Source: a virus
Length of the DNA: 34,776 nucleotides
Direction: 5' to 3' (one strand)
Virus record (IMG/VR): IMGVR_UViG_3300020000_000045
Location: 1 to 34,776 of that record
Positions 22,230 through 30,911 of the stretch are shown here, piece after piece; positions within the stretch are counted from its first letter, which is position 1; every line of letters starts with the position of its first letter. The notes under the pieces are model-generated. The model did not search any database, had not been told where the DNA came from, and saw nothing but the letters and a program-made list of their open reading frames with translations. The translations under genes and the position numbers were made by a program.

Positions 22230-25200
22230 GCGGTGATGATCGCGTTGTTGGACTTGAATTCGACAATTCTAAATTCGAATCAAAGCTCGCTCAGACTATA
22301 GCAAGTTTGGACAAACTTCAAACCACACTCGATAAGCAAAACGGTAAAAAAGCTCTGGAGGATCTTTCCACAGCAGGTTCCAAATTTGATGTTAGCAATA
22401 TTACTGCAGGCATCGAGGGTGTTAGCGCTAAATTCTTGGCACTGTCTACTATTGGTATTACAGCGCTAGCCAATATTGCTAGTAAAGCTGTCAGCGTAGG
22501 CATTGATTTAGCAAAGTCGTTGTCGCTTGATAACGTTCTGGCTGGTTTCCACGAATACGAAACCAACATGAACTCGATTCAAACGATCATGACGAACACG
22601 AGAAAAGATGGTTCAACTCTTCAAGATGTGAACAAAGCTCTCGATGAGCTGAACCATTACTCTGATCAGACCATCTATAATTTCTCTGAGATGGCTCGAA
22701 ACATTGGTACCTTTACGGCTGCTGGTGTTGATCTGAATACTTCAACTCAGTCGATTAAGGGTATTGCTAACCTTGCGGCTGCTTCGGGTTCAGATGCGAA
22801 CCAGGCTGCTACCGCAATGTATCAGCTTTCTCAGGCAATGGCATCCGGCACAGTCAAGCTTATGGACTGGAACTCAGTCGTTAATGCTGGCATGGGTGGC
22901 GAGATGTTTCAGGAAGCCCTCTTCAATGCGGGCAAACTGAAGGGAACACTTGATGGTGTAGGCGCTAATACAACTTTCGATAAATGGAAAGCTTCAGGTA
23001 ATTCGTTCCGAGATTCACTTGAATCCGGATGGATCACGGCAGACGTTCTTACTACAACGTTGCAGGGTTTCACCGGAGATCTTAGTGAAGCTCAGCTTAC
23101 AGCGATGGGTTATACCCAACAACAGGCCCAAGAAGTCATGGCAATGGGTCAGTCTGCTAAGGATGCTGCTACTCAGGTTAAAACCTTTACGCAGCTTGTG
23201 GGTACAGTCAAAGAGTCTATTGGATCTGGTTGGTCACAAACATTTAAGCTTATTATTGGCGACTTCGATCAGGCAAGAGGTTTGTTTACTGGCATCAACT
23301 CCGTCATTGGAGACATGATTCAAAAAGGTGCTGATAACCGCAACAACCTGCTCCAAGGTTGGGCTGATCTTGGTGGTCGCGGCGCTCTCATTGACGGCGT
23401 TGTTAGAATCTTCTTTGCTTTGGGCGCTGCTATTAAGCCCGTTCAACAGGCGTTCCATAACATATTCCCGCCAATGACGGCGGAAAAGCTTTATGATCTT
23501 ACTGTTAAGTTTAGAGATTTCACAGCAGCCCTTATGCCCAGCACGGCAACGATTCTTCGTTTGCAGCGCGTATTCGAGGGCGTATTTGCAGCGCTGGAAA
23601 TTGGCTGGACCGTTATTAAGGGTGTTGCAGAAGTATTCAAGACTTTGTTTATGGAACTTAAGTCGGGTACCGATGGAAAGGTACTCAAATTCTTCGCTGA
23701 GATTGGCGACAAGGTTGTAGCTCTTAATAAAGTGTTGGTCGAGGGTGGAGGAATCAAGGATTTCTTTACAAAGATTACTGATGCGATTAAAGATCCTATT
23801 CCTGCGCTTAAAGATTTCTTGGGGTACCTCTCTAATATAGGTGATGGCGCTGTTGGCGATGCCATCAATCTTATTGTTCAAGCCTTCCAACAAGCCTTGC
23901 CTGTGCTTGGAATGGCTCGTGATTTATTTGGAGTGCTCAAAGACAAGATCGCAGAATTCGTTTCAAGTATTGATATTGGTGGCGTCTTCGACGATCTTAC
24001 GGATAGTATCAAAGAGTTCCTTTCAAGCATTAATATTGGTGGCGGTGGCCTTGATATTAGTGATAAATTCGGAGATACACCAGATGTCGTAAAAGACATT
24101 GGCGCAAGATTCGACCATCTGAAAGATATTGTCAGTTCTGTTGCCGATTTCTTTCAATCCGTAGGCAACGTTATTGGCGATCTCTGGGGTAAGATTTCAC
24201 CAGTTCTCGATGAGGTCTTTGATCATATTCATGATTGGTTCTCTACGCTTGGCGAAAAGCTTGGCGACGCCATTGGTACTGGAGATTTCAACAAGGTTGT
24301 CGATGTCGTAAACGTCGGTCTTCTTGGTGGTATTCTCGTTATTCTTAGGAAGTTCTTCAAGAACGGGCTCAACATCGATTTCGGTGGCGGCTTGATGGAG
24401 AAGATCTCCGGCACATTTGGTCAGCTAACTGACACGTTGAAGGCGATGCAAACCAAGATCAAGGCCGACGCTTTGATCAAGATTGCTATTGCTCTTGGTG
24501 TTCTCGTTGCTTCATTGGTTGTTCTGTCTCTTATCGATTCTGCCGCTCTGACCAAGGCACTTGTTGCAATGGCAGTAGGTTTCGCTCAACTTGCGGCCAT
24601 GATGAAATTGATGGAGAAAGTTACTGGCAGCGCAAGTAAATTTGTAGGTCTAGCTGCCGGATTGCTGCTTTTGGCCGGAGCAATGCTAATTCTAGCCATA
24701 GCAATGAAGATATTTGCCACAATGTCTTGGGAAGACATTGCCCAGGGTCTAACCGCAGTAACGGTACTTCTTGGAACTTTGGTTCTCGTAGCAAAGAGGC
24801 TGGATGCCTCGGACATGATCAAAGCTGGCGCCGGCATATTGATTCTTGCTGGAGGCATGGTTGTTCTTGGGCTAGCTCTAAGAATGTTTGCCGGCATGTC
24901 TTTGCCAGAGATGGGTCAAGGACTTATTGGTGTAGGCGCTGGGCTTGTCATTATTGCCGAGTCTATGAAGAGAATGCCTACAATTTCGCCTAAGGATGGG
25001 GCGGCTATTATTCTAATTGCTGCTGGGTTGCTTGTTCTAAGCTTCGCAGTTAAACAATTTGCCGAACTGTCTTGGGGAGAGATGGCCAAGGGCTTTGCTA
25101 GTGTCGCCGCTGGTCTTTTGATCATCGCCGGTGCTATGCATCTTATGCCCAAGGATATGCTCCTCACTGCCGCTGGTCTATTGGTCGTCGGCGTGGCTCT

Positions 25201-27022
25201 TCTTGTTATCGCCAAGGCTATTGAAACTTTCGCCGGTATGTCAATGGGTGAAGTTGGGAAGGGGCTGGGCATTATAGCCGCGGCGCTTGTTCTTCTTGCC
25301 ATTGCTGCACACGCTATGTCTGGGGCGATTGTTGGTGCTATCGCTATTGGTATTATGGCGGTTTCTCTTGCGCTTCTAACTGGCGTGCTTACAGCGCTGT
25401 CTAAGTTGAGTTTGACTGAGCTTGCTCTTGCAATTGGCGCTCTAGCCGCTGTGTTTGTTGTGCTTGGTTTGGCTGCCTTGGTTCTGGAACCTGTTATCCC
25501 AGCGCTTATGCTTCTTGGCGTCGCGCTTGCTCTTATCGGTCTTGGCTTTGTGTTGTTCGGTGCTGGTGTGGCTATGGCTGCATCAGGTTTCCTCGCTTTG
25601 GCTAAGGCTGGGGACGCTGGCATCAAGGTATTTGTCAAGCTTCTTGACGTATTAATTTCTAAGATTCCAGAATTCCTTGGAGCGATAGCAGGCGGCTTGC
25701 TTGATGCGCTACAAATCTTTGTAGACATGCTACCTCAGCTAATGGAAATGGTTGTGACGGTTGTCACGTCATTGCTTGACACGGTTAAGACGCTTATTCC
25801 AGAAATTGTGTCCGTGGTTGTCGTTCTTATTGAAACTCTAATCGGTGCTCTCGTAGAGCTATATCCTGTGGTTATCGAAGCAGGGTTTTCTTTGCTGATG
25901 GCGCTTTTGAATGGAATCAAAGAGCACGTCCCCGAGATTGTTATTACAGTTGCCGAAATTATTGTCGGATTCCTAAACGCCCTCAGTGAGTCTCTCCAGA
26001 TGATCATTGCCGCTGGTGCGGATTTGATTATCAAGTTCCTCGAAGGTATTGGTAGTAATGCACTGAAGGTTATCGAGGCGGGCTTCAAAGTCCTCATCGA
26101 TTTCCTTGAGGGTCTTGCCAATAGCATTCGAGAAAATCGTAGTAAACTGTGGGCTGCAGGTATCGACATCATTGCTGCTATATTTGGTGGTATCACTGAG
26201 AAAGTTGCAGAGGTTTGGACTTTCTTCTCTGGTCTTGTCGGCACTGTTCTTGAGAAAATCGGTACGGTCACAAGTTCTCTTACGCAAAAGGGTAAAGATT
26301 TCATAATTGGTCTTTTGCACGGACTACAAGAAGTTTGGGAAACCGTCAAGACTTTTGTCGAAGGGCTTGCCGACCGTATTAAGAGTTATATCTCTAGTCC
26401 ACTAACAATCTTGTTGGAAGCTGGCAAGGATGTTATTCGTGGTTTGTGGAATGGTATTGTGGCCATGAAGGACTGGATCACAAATAAGCTTGGCGAAGTT
26501 GGTGGCTGGATTAAGAGTGGCATTGGTTCTGTCATGAAGATGTTCTCTCCGTCGCGAGTAATGGCGCAGTATGGCGTTTATATTGGCCAAGGCCTGATTA
26601 TTGGTATCGATTCTATGGAAAAGCCAATTACGAAGTCGTCCGAAAACATGGGTAATTCTGTGATTAAGACGATGGAATCGACTATGAATAAGATTCCTAA
26701 TATTCTGGCTGGAATGGAAGAATTCAATCCGACTATCACACCAGTTCTTGACTTGACTGGAGTTAAGAAGGAAGCTCAAAATCTATCTGGTTTGCTTAAT
26801 TCTGAAGATCTAACTGCTAAATCTAATTTGCAGCAAGCTCGTATTATTTCTGTTGACACAAATGAGCAGCAGAAAGCCACGACAGATCAATCATATGGAT
26901 ACCAGAAAGAAATCAAATTTGAGCAGACTATCAATGCTCCAACGGAGTTGTCTACCGCTGATATTTATCGTCAAACCCGTAACCTCATTGCGCTGGCAAA
27001 GGAAGAGTTGGCAATCGTATGA
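22226..27022 (+). CDS. Tape measure protein (1598 aa)
   Basis: Sets tail length and is ejected ahead of the DNA. The N-terminal part is helical and charged (FDNSKFESKLAQTIASLDKL) followed by the conserved tape-measure region (YETNMNSIQTIMTNTRKDGS, LDELNHYSDQTIYNFSEMAR, AAASGSDANQAATAMYQLSQ, GSGWSQTFKLIIGDFD). Residues about 750-1140 are very hydrophobic and contain four repeats of 57-58 residues. The C-terminal part has FSPSRVMAQYGVYIGQGLI, the usual end motif. At roughly 1.5 angstrom per residue, an established rule, the tail would be about 240 nm. No lysozyme or peptidase motif was seen. Confidence 0.92.
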   Translation: MSGDDRVVGLEFDNSKFESKLAQTIASLDKLQTTLDKQNGKKALEDLSTAGSKFDVSNITAGIEGVSAKFLALSTIGITALANIASKAVSVGIDLAKSLSLDNVLAGFHEYETNMNSIQTIMTNTRKDGSTLQDVNKALDELNHYSDQTIYNFSEMARNIGTFTAAGVDLNTSTQSIKGIANLAAASGSDANQAATAMYQLSQAMASGTVKLMDWNSVVNAGMGGEMFQEALFNAGKLKGTLDGVGANTTFDKWKASGNSFRDSLESGWITADVLTTTLQGFTGDLSEAQLTAMGYTQQQAQEVMAMGQSAKDAATQVKTFTQLVGTVKESIGSGWSQTFKLIIGDFDQARGLFTGINSVIGDMIQKGADNRNNLLQGWADLGGRGALIDGVVRIFFALGAAIKPVQQAFHNIFPPMTAEKLYDLTVKFRDFTAALMPSTATILRLQRVFEGVFAALEIGWTVIKGVAEVFKTLFMELKSGTDGKVLKFFAEIGDKVVALNKVLVEGGGIKDFFTKITDAIKDPIPALKDFLGYLSNIGDGAVGDAINLIVQAFQQALPVLGMARDLFGVLKDKIAEFVSSIDIGGVFDDLTDSIKEFLSSINIGGGGLDISDKFGDTPDVVKDIGARFDHLKDIVSSVADFFQSVGNVIGDLWGKISPVLDEVFDHIHDWFSTLGEKLGDAIGTGDFNKVVDVVNVGLLGGILVILRKFFKNGLNIDFGGGLMEKISGTFGQLTDTLKAMQTKIKADALIKIAIALGVLVASLVVLSLIDSAALTKALVAMAVGFAQLAAMMKLMEKVTGSASKFVGLAAGLLLLAGAMLILAIAMKIFATMSWEDIAQGLTAVTVLLGTLVLVAKRLDASDMIKAGAGILILAGGMVVLGLALRMFAGMSLPEMGQGLIGVGAGLVIIAESMKRMPTISPKDGAAIILIAAGLLVLSFAVKQFAELSWGEMAKGFASVAAGLLIIAGAMHLMPKDMLLTAAGLLVVGVALLVIAKAIETFAGMSMGEVGKGLGIIAAALVLLAIAAHAMSGAIVGAIAIGIMAVSLALLTGVLTALSKLSLTELALAIGALAAVFVVLGLAALVLEPVIPALMLLGVALALIGLGFVLFGAGVAMAASGFLALAKAGDAGIKVFVKLLDVLISKIPEFLGAIAGGLLDALQIFVDMLPQLMEMVVTVVTSLLDTVKTLIPEIVSVVVVLIETLIGALVELYPVVIEAGFSLLMALLNGIKEHVPEIVITVAEIIVGFLNALSESLQMIIAAGADLIIKFLEGIGSNALKVIEAGFKVLIDFLEGLANSIRENRSKLWAAGIDIIAAIFGGITEKVAEVWTFFSGLVGTVLEKIGTVTSSLTQKGKDFIIGLLHGLQEVWETVKTFVEGLADRIKSYISSPLTILLEAGKDVIRGLWNGIVAMKDWITNKLGEVGGWIKSGIGSVMKMFSPSRVMAQYGVYIGQGLIIGIDSMEKPITKSSENMGNSVIKTMESTMNKIPNILAGMEEFNPTITPVLDLTGVKKEAQNLSGLLNSEDLTAKSNLQQARIISVDTNEQQKATTDQSYGYQKEIKFEQTINAPTELSTADIYRQTRNLIALAKEELAIV
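24650..25320 (+). repeat. Four 57-58-residue hydrophobic repeats in the tape measure
   Basis: The unit A-x-x-F-A-x-M-S-x-x-(E/D)-x-x-x-G recurs with its M/L-S pair at 24722, 24896, 25067 and 25238, giving periods of 174, 171 and 171 bases. Each unit carries two hydrophobic helices (GLLLLAGAMLILAIAMKIFA, GILILAGGMVVLGLALRMFA). They may insert into the host membrane during DNA entry; this is known for tape measures in general and inferred here. Confidence 0.8.
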
Positions 27023-27879
27023 GAGTAACAGGTGTATGTCTATTCTCCAATAATGAAGAAATAGTCGAGTTCGATTTCCAAGATCATAGCCAAAAAGTTC
27101 CGTATACTATGCGGGCTATGATTGGGCTTGATGCTGAGGAAATTGTTCCTAGGTTCTATGGACGTGGGACAACAACTAAGACTAGGTATTATAGTCCAAC
27201 CATTGGCAGTCGTGAGATTGTTATTCGAATCGTCTTGAAGCCTCAAAACGGAGTTCTAGAAACATATTCTAGCCTTAGGGATAAGTTGTATAAGACGATC
27301 TCTTCGGCTCGAGACGGTCAAGTTGAAATTAGGTTTATGTCGGATTTGTACGAGATGGCGTCTATCAAGGGATTTATCACTAAATTTGAAGCGCCAGTCT
27401 TTAGCCAAGTGCCAGAAGTACAGCTCACGATATTCTGCGAGGATGGAATATTCAAAAGCATTAAATCGATAAAGGTAAGAGCTGCTGGTCTTAGCAAGAC
27501 AAAGATGATAATTACCGATACCACATCGACCTCTCCTCACGGAATGACCTTTGAATTGAAGTTCTTGACTAAGACTCCATATTTCAGTATTCAAGATGTA
27601 AGCGTGGTTCCAGAGTGGAAGTTCAAACTTATACCTGGCACAATCGGTGGACTAGTTGATTTTCAAGTCAATGACCGTCTGTTTTTCAGCAATGAAGGTA
27701 ATGAAAAGAGTGTATTTATTCTCAGAGGTTCGACTCAGTATTACCTAGCTGACAAGATTGAGACAGGTTCTGTTTGGCCGATCATATTCCCAGGAGAGAA
27801 CCAATACACTATCGACTATTCCACGGGAAATTTTTCTTGGACGGCCTTTAGTTATTATGCAACGTACTGGGGGATCTAG
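27019..27879 (+). CDS. Distal tail protein, Dit-like (286 aa)
   Basis: Overlaps the tape measure stop by ATGA. The product reads MRVTGVCLFSNNEEIVEFDF, then IVIRIVLKPQNGVLETYSSL, LRDKLYKTISSARDGQVEIR, FITKFEAPVFSQVPEVQLTI, which is the N-terminal belt-like part of siphovirus distal tail proteins, and a C-terminal galectin-like part (IIFPGENQYTIDYSTGNFSW). Position right after the tape measure and before the hub protein is the standard one. It probably forms the hexameric ring at the tail tip. Its end overlaps the next GTG start by one base. Confidence 0.82.
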   Translation: MRVTGVCLFSNNEEIVEFDFQDHSQKVPYTMRAMIGLDAEEIVPRFYGRGTTTKTRYYSPTIGSREIVIRIVLKPQNGVLETYSSLRDKLYKTISSARDGQVEIRFMSDLYEMASIKGFITKFEAPVFSQVPEVQLTIFCEDGIFKSIKSIKVRAAGLSKTKMIITDTTSTSPHGMTFELKFLTKTPYFSIQDVSVVPEWKFKLIPGTIGGLVDFQVNDRLFFSNEGNEKSVFILRGSTQYYLADKIETGSVWPIIFPGENQYTIDYSTGNFSWTAFSYYATYWGI

Positions 27880-28985
27880 TGGATCTTATAACCTTGGGTA
27901 ATCTTTCTAATAATACCTTGGTTCCCACACAAGGTCGATTGGTGAATGGTATTTTTGATTTGACTTGGACTGAACGATATCGAGAAGCTGGAGAATTTCA
28001 ACTTACGGGAGAGATGTCATCTGGTGTCCTAGATACGCTAACCAGAGGTACGTTGGTTTCACATCTTAAAACTCGTTCGGTTATGATTGTTGAAAACATC
28101 GGTATCTCTGAATCTAAGAGAGAAAGTTCAACGATTGATATTTCAGGTAGGAGTTTGGAATCTTATTTGGAAAACCGTGTTGCTGGCTCCAATTTTGCTG
28201 TAGCTATTCTTGGACTTGTCCCTGACTATCAATTAGCCGCCGGCCCTACGTGGACACAAGCATTGAAATTGCTTGACGACCATACAAAAGCCGGCTCTGT
28301 GGTTGACCCCAATGATGCTATCCCCGGTTTGTTTAATGAGAACGTTGCTTCCGGAACGGAGACGATCCCTCAAGAAGCTCGAATTATTAAACGAGGAACT
28401 CTTTATCAACGGCTTATGGAACTGCTTGAGTTGGGTGATTTGGGAATTAAAGTCCTTCGGCCCATAGCTACCGGCACGACGTCAATGACGTTGCAAATTC
28501 ACCGAGGTATTGATCTCAGTGGTTCGGTCGTATTTTCATGGGAAACCGGCGATCTTGAACGAACCGAGTATCTTTCTACGAGTAAGAAGGATAAGAACGC
28601 CGCGTTTGTAGCAGCTAAAACTCTTTATGTTCGTGTTCTTGGATCAGAAACACTTGTGAATCGTCGAATGATGCAGGTAGAAGCTGGCGATATCGACGAG
28701 GATGTAACGCTACCCTATAATCAAGCTACGTACGATTCTCTTGCAGCGAGTCTTGGTGTAAGAGGTCGAGAAGCAGTCAATCGTAACAACCCAATCGAAA
28801 TCACCAGTACTGATATTTCTGCGAATACCAAACAGCGTTATCGATCCGAATACAATATTGGTGATATCGTCATGGTTGATGGAAATTATGGCACTTCACA
28901 AAAGATGCGAGTTGTTGAGTACGTTGAGATTCAAGATGAAACCGGTGAAAGGGGATACCCTACTCTTACAACGCTAACCCCTTAA
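27879..28985 (+). CDS. Baseplate hub protein, ReqiPepy6 Gp37-like (368 aa)
   Basis: GTG start. The sequence has WTERYREAGEFQLTGEMSSG, TRGTLVSHLKTRSVMIVENI, ISGRSLESYLENRV, DLGIKVLRPI, LSGSVVFSWETGDLERTEYL and YRSEYNIGDIVMVDGNYGTS. This pattern fits the family named after gp37 of Rhodococcus phage ReqiPepy6, the equivalent of the N-terminal hub domain of tail-associated lysins. There is no added peptidase domain, so it is a bare hub. It ends the tail operon before the lysis genes. Confidence 0.85.
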   Translation: MDLITLGNLSNNTLVPTQGRLVNGIFDLTWTERYREAGEFQLTGEMSSGVLDTLTRGTLVSHLKTRSVMIVENIGISESKRESSTIDISGRSLESYLENRVAGSNFAVAILGLVPDYQLAAGPTWTQALKLLDDHTKAGSVVDPNDAIPGLFNENVASGTETIPQEARIIKRGTLYQRLMELLELGDLGIKVLRPIATGTTSMTLQIHRGIDLSGSVVFSWETGDLERTEYLSTSKKDKNAAFVAAKTLYVRVLGSETLVNRRMMQVEAGDIDEDVTLPYNQATYDSLAASLGVRGREAVNRNNPIEITSTDISANTKQRYRSEYNIGDIVMVDGNYGTSQKMRVVEYVEIQDETGERGYPTLTTLTP

Positions 28986-28999
28986 CGAAGGAGTGACTG

Positions 29000-29275
29000 A
29001 TGTTCAAGGGCCGCTCTGTGATCGAAATCATGGTCTTGTGGTTCTCGTTCATCGTGGGATTCGTGCTTCTAGCTGTAGGAGGAATGATCTCCGTCACTAA
29101 ACTCCTTAATCCTGACGCCGATATTGATCGGGCAGTGGATGCACTATTTGCAGCCATCACGATTGTCCTTGGCGCATTGTTAGGAATGCTTTCGGTCAAA
29201 GGGGCTGCACAGAGTGATTTGAGCAAGCGTCCAGACGAAGAGAAGGGCGTTGATGTAACGGAAAGGACAGAATGA
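29000..29275 (+). CDS. Two-pass membrane protein, possible holin partner (91 aa)
   Basis: ATG preceded by GAAGGAG. Two hydrophobic segments (about residues 8-32, [21 protein letters not shown], and 46-68, [20 protein letters not shown]) and a charged C-terminus ending DVTERTE. The hairpin plan, small size and place after the tail genes fit a class II holin or a holin-associated membrane protein. The better holin match is the gene at 29836, so this may be a second holin or antiholin. It overlaps the next gene by ATGA. Confidence 0.7.
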   Translation: MFKGRSVIEIMVLWFSFIVGFVLLAVGGMISVTKLLNPDADIDRAVDALFAAITIVLGALLGMLSVKGAAQSDLSKRPDEEKGVDVTERTE

Positions 29276-29817
29276 GTCCTATTACTTTCCTCTCAGTATG
29301 CGCTATCACTTCCGGTACGATGGTTGGGGTATCTACCGCTGTACAAGGGGACGCTCCCGAACCCCCTCCATCCGTAACAACCATTCAGGAGGAAACTAAT
29401 GCGCCACCAACCACAGTCCTCATCATACAAGGGGAACCCGGACCAGCCGGTCCACCTGGCCCCGCAGGAGCCATTGGCCCTCAAGGCGAAATTGGGTTAC
29501 AAGGACCCCCAGGCCCCCCAGGACCCGTTGGGGACAGCGGAAGCCGTGGAGCTACAGGTCCGGCTGGAGTACCGGGACCAGTGGGACCTACTGGCTCACC
29601 GGGAGAGACAGGCCTACCGGGCGCAAATGGTTTACCTGGAGAAGTTGGTCCACAAGGAGAACCGGGAGCTCAAGGTCAAAATGGAAGCCCAGGACCCCAA
29701 GGACCACCTGGACCTGTAGCAACCGGCTTGGGTTGCCCTAATGGATTCAGCCCAGAGGAAATTGTCTTTAATGCACCTGGTGGTCAGGTTACTTTGTTTA
29801 CATGCGTTCAACAATAA
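29272..29817 (+). CDS. Collagen-like protein with signal-like N-terminus (181 aa)
   Basis: The N-terminus ([20 protein letters not shown]) is hydrophobic and followed by [12 protein letters not shown], so it looks like a signal peptide or signal anchor. Residues about 55-148 are some 30 Gly-X-Y triplets rich in Pro ([20 protein letters not shown]), which predicts a trimeric collagen-like rod. The C-terminus is a short globular part with two Cys ([20 protein letters not shown]). It lies between two holin-like genes and is joined to the first by ATGA. It may be a secreted or surface protein of infected cells, or a virion fibre. Function not known. Confidence 0.75.
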   Translation: MSPITFLSVCAITSGTMVGVSTAVQGDAPEPPPSVTTIQEETNAPPTTVLIIQGEPGPAGPPGPAGAIGPQGEIGLQGPPGPPGPVGDSGSRGATGPAGVPGPVGPTGSPGETGLPGANGLPGEVGPQGEPGAQGQNGSPGPQGPPGPVATGLGCPNGFSPEEIVFNAPGGQVTLFTCVQQ

Positions 29818-29835
29818 TTTAATCGAGGAGTTTAA

Positions 29836-30213
29836 ATGACTAATGAAGACCCGAATAAGCCGGAAGAAGTAAAAAGCTCATGGATTCTTAGTGCGAAGCT
29901 TTATAACTCGCTCAAGTTTACCGTTATGGTGTTTCTTCCGGCTTTGTCGACCCTATATTTCACACTGGGCTCTGTATGGAACTTCCCAGCGGTTGAACAA
30001 GTAATCGGCACAACTGCCGCAATCACAACGTTCTTGGGTCTCTTGCTGAGACATGCCAGTACTGTGTATAATACCAGCGATACAAGATTTGACGGTGCTA
30101 TCAAATACACAGAGTCTACGGACGGCAGTAAAAGGTTTACTCTCGAGGTCCCAGGGGATCCCAACGAGATCAGCAAGAAAGATGTAATTACTTTCAAGGT
30201 AGCTCACGAGTGA
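29836..30213 (+). CDS. Holin, r1t-like (125 aa)
   Basis: ATG preceded by GAGGAG. The protein has LYNSLKFTVMVFLPALSTLY, FTLGSVWNFPAVEQVIGTTA and AITTFLGLLLRHASTVYN, which is the pattern of holins of the r1t type found in actinobacterial and lactococcal phages, with two membrane segments (about residues 26-47 and 54-77). The C-terminal tail (SDTRFDGAIKYTESTDGSKR, EISKKDVITF) is longer than in r1t itself. Holins form the lesions that let the endolysin reach the wall. No endolysin gene is visible in this window. Confidence 0.8.
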   Translation: MTNEDPNKPEEVKSSWILSAKLYNSLKFTVMVFLPALSTLYFTLGSVWNFPAVEQVIGTTAAITTFLGLLLRHASTVYNTSDTRFDGAIKYTESTDGSKRFTLEVPGDPNEISKKDVITFKVAHE

Positions 30214-30215
30214 AT

Positions 30216-30243
30216 CGCACGTAATTCAACTCGTATAACGAGA
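30216..30243 (+). promoter_or_regulatory. Repeated promoter element
   Basis: CGCACGTAATTCAACTCG then TATAACGAGA; the CGCA box begins 18 bases before the -10 box. It overlaps the first bases after the holin stop and precedes the gene at 30265, whose leader has CGAAAGGAAG. It starts the series of such elements in the right arm. Confidence 0.75.
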
Positions 30244-30264
30244 GCCTACCCGAAAGGAAGTTTG

Positions 30265-30555
30265 ATGTTTGGAAAAGATCCAAAGATCGAAGACGTAAAG
30301 CTAAAAGAGATCAAGAATCGACTTTTGGATGATATGTTGAAAGACAAGCCAGGAACTCCAGAGTTTATCAAACTACTAGTCCAATTGGAAAGAGTTAGTG
30401 CGTTGCAAAAGTCGGAAGACAAGCCACGCCCTGACATGAATACAATTTGCATAGTAGGAGGTAATCTTTTGGGGATTCTGATTATCGTCGCATATGAACA
30501 AAAGCACGTTTTTGCCTCGACAGCCAAAAGCTTCGTTCTGAAGACGAAAACCTGA
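30265..30555 (+). CDS. Small membrane protein (96 aa)
   Basis: The ATG at 30265 was chosen over the TTG three bases earlier; GAAAGGAAG lies 5 bases from it. The N-terminal two thirds are charged and helical (FGKDPKIEDVKLKEIKNRLL, TPEFIKLLVQLERVSAL). One membrane segment follows (about residues 60-77, TICIVGGNLLGILIIVAYE), then a short basic end. The DMNTICIVGGNLLGILIIVAYEQ type of segment occurs in small proteins of many Firmicutes phages, of unknown role. It has its own promoter (30216) and a strong terminator (30581). Confidence 0.75.
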   Translation: MFGKDPKIEDVKLKEIKNRLLDDMLKDKPGTPEFIKLLVQLERVSALQKSEDKPRPDMNTICIVGGNLLGILIIVAYEQKHVFASTAKSFVLKTKT

Positions 30556-30556
30556 C

Positions 30557-30577
30557 ATCACTGATATTCAGTGGTGA
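30557..30577 (+). repeat. Short hairpin
   Basis: CATCACTGA, TAT, TCAGTGGTG: nine paired bases (one G-T pair) around a 3-base loop directly after the stop of the gene at 30265. It lies immediately before the terminator and may protect the mRNA end. No T-run follows it. Confidence 0.6.
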
Positions 30578-30580
30578 TCG

Positions 30581-30630
30581 AACCTATAGGGTTTGTACGA
30601 AATACTAAGTACAAGCCCTATAGGTTTTTT
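30581..30630 (+). terminator. Intrinsic terminator
   Basis: AACCTATAGGG(T)TTGTAC pairs with GTACAA(G)CCCTATAGGTT around a 10-base loop, followed by TTTTTT. It is the strongest hairpin-plus-T-run in the window. The T-run touches the TCGCA box of the next promoter. Confidence 0.9.
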
Positions 30631-30656
30631 CGCATACTTTACAACCCATCTATATT
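30631..30656 (+). promoter_or_regulatory. Repeated promoter element, divergent copy
   Basis: CGCATACTTTACAACCCATC then TATATT, with CGCA 20 rather than 18 bases before the -10 and no GAGA after it. It still matches the CGCA(T)A-TTTACAAC core and precedes the GTG-started gene at 30684 with its AGAAAGG site. Confidence 0.55.
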
Positions 30657-30683
30657 TTCCCGTTTACCAGAAAGGTACAATTA

Positions 30684-30809
30684 GTGCGTTATAAGGATCC
30701 AAAAGGCCAAGAACACTGGTCGCACACTATTGTACCCATATTTCTAGCAATTTTAGCTCTTATGGCATGTATTTATTGCTTTCACAGAATTTTAGAAGGC
30801 GATTGGTGA
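30684..30809 (+). CDS. Very small membrane protein (41 aa)
   Basis: GTG start with GAAAGG 8-13 bases upstream. The product reads VRYKDPKGQEHWSHTIVPIF, LAILALMACIYCFHRILEG and DW: a short charged N-terminus, one membrane segment (about residues 15-35) and a short end. It sits behind a terminator and its own promoter-like element, which is the main support for such a short gene. Family not recognised. Confidence 0.55.
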   Translation: MRYKDPKGQEHWSHTIVPIFLAILALMACIYCFHRILEGDW

Positions 30810-30815
30810 AAAACT

Positions 30816-30911
30816 AGGCTCTATATTTCGTTCTAAGCCTCTTTAAATGTGTAAAAGGTATATTTGCCCCAGAAATGGGGGTAAAACGCTTAGAAACGAA
30901 TCTAGAGGCCT
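30816..30911 (+). other. Nested inverted repeats in a gene-free stretch (30810-31043)
   Basis: TTCTAAGC (30831-30838) pairs with GCTTAGAA (30888-30895), extended by TTCG/CGAA (30827-30830 with 30897-30900) after a one-base bulge. An outer stem pairs AGGCTCTA (30816-30823) with TAGAGgCCT (30903-30911). Inside, TTTGCCCC (30863-30870) pairs with GGGGTAAA (30878-30885). The whole can fold as one long, interrupted hairpin. No convincing gene was seen in this stretch; a 53-codon frame at 30847 runs into the next promoter. It could be a structured RNA, a processing site or a DNA-level site. Confidence 0.55.

Noticed and set aside
24916-25728. Long leftward frame of 270 codons opposite the tape measure
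   Set aside because: It is the mirror of the hydrophobic repeats; the product is a low-complexity Ala/Pro/Ser/Ile mix with no ribosome binding site.
29399-29719. Second rightward frame within the collagen-like gene
   Set aside because: Gly-X-Y DNA repeats keep other frames open; this one has no start signals and a repetitive product.
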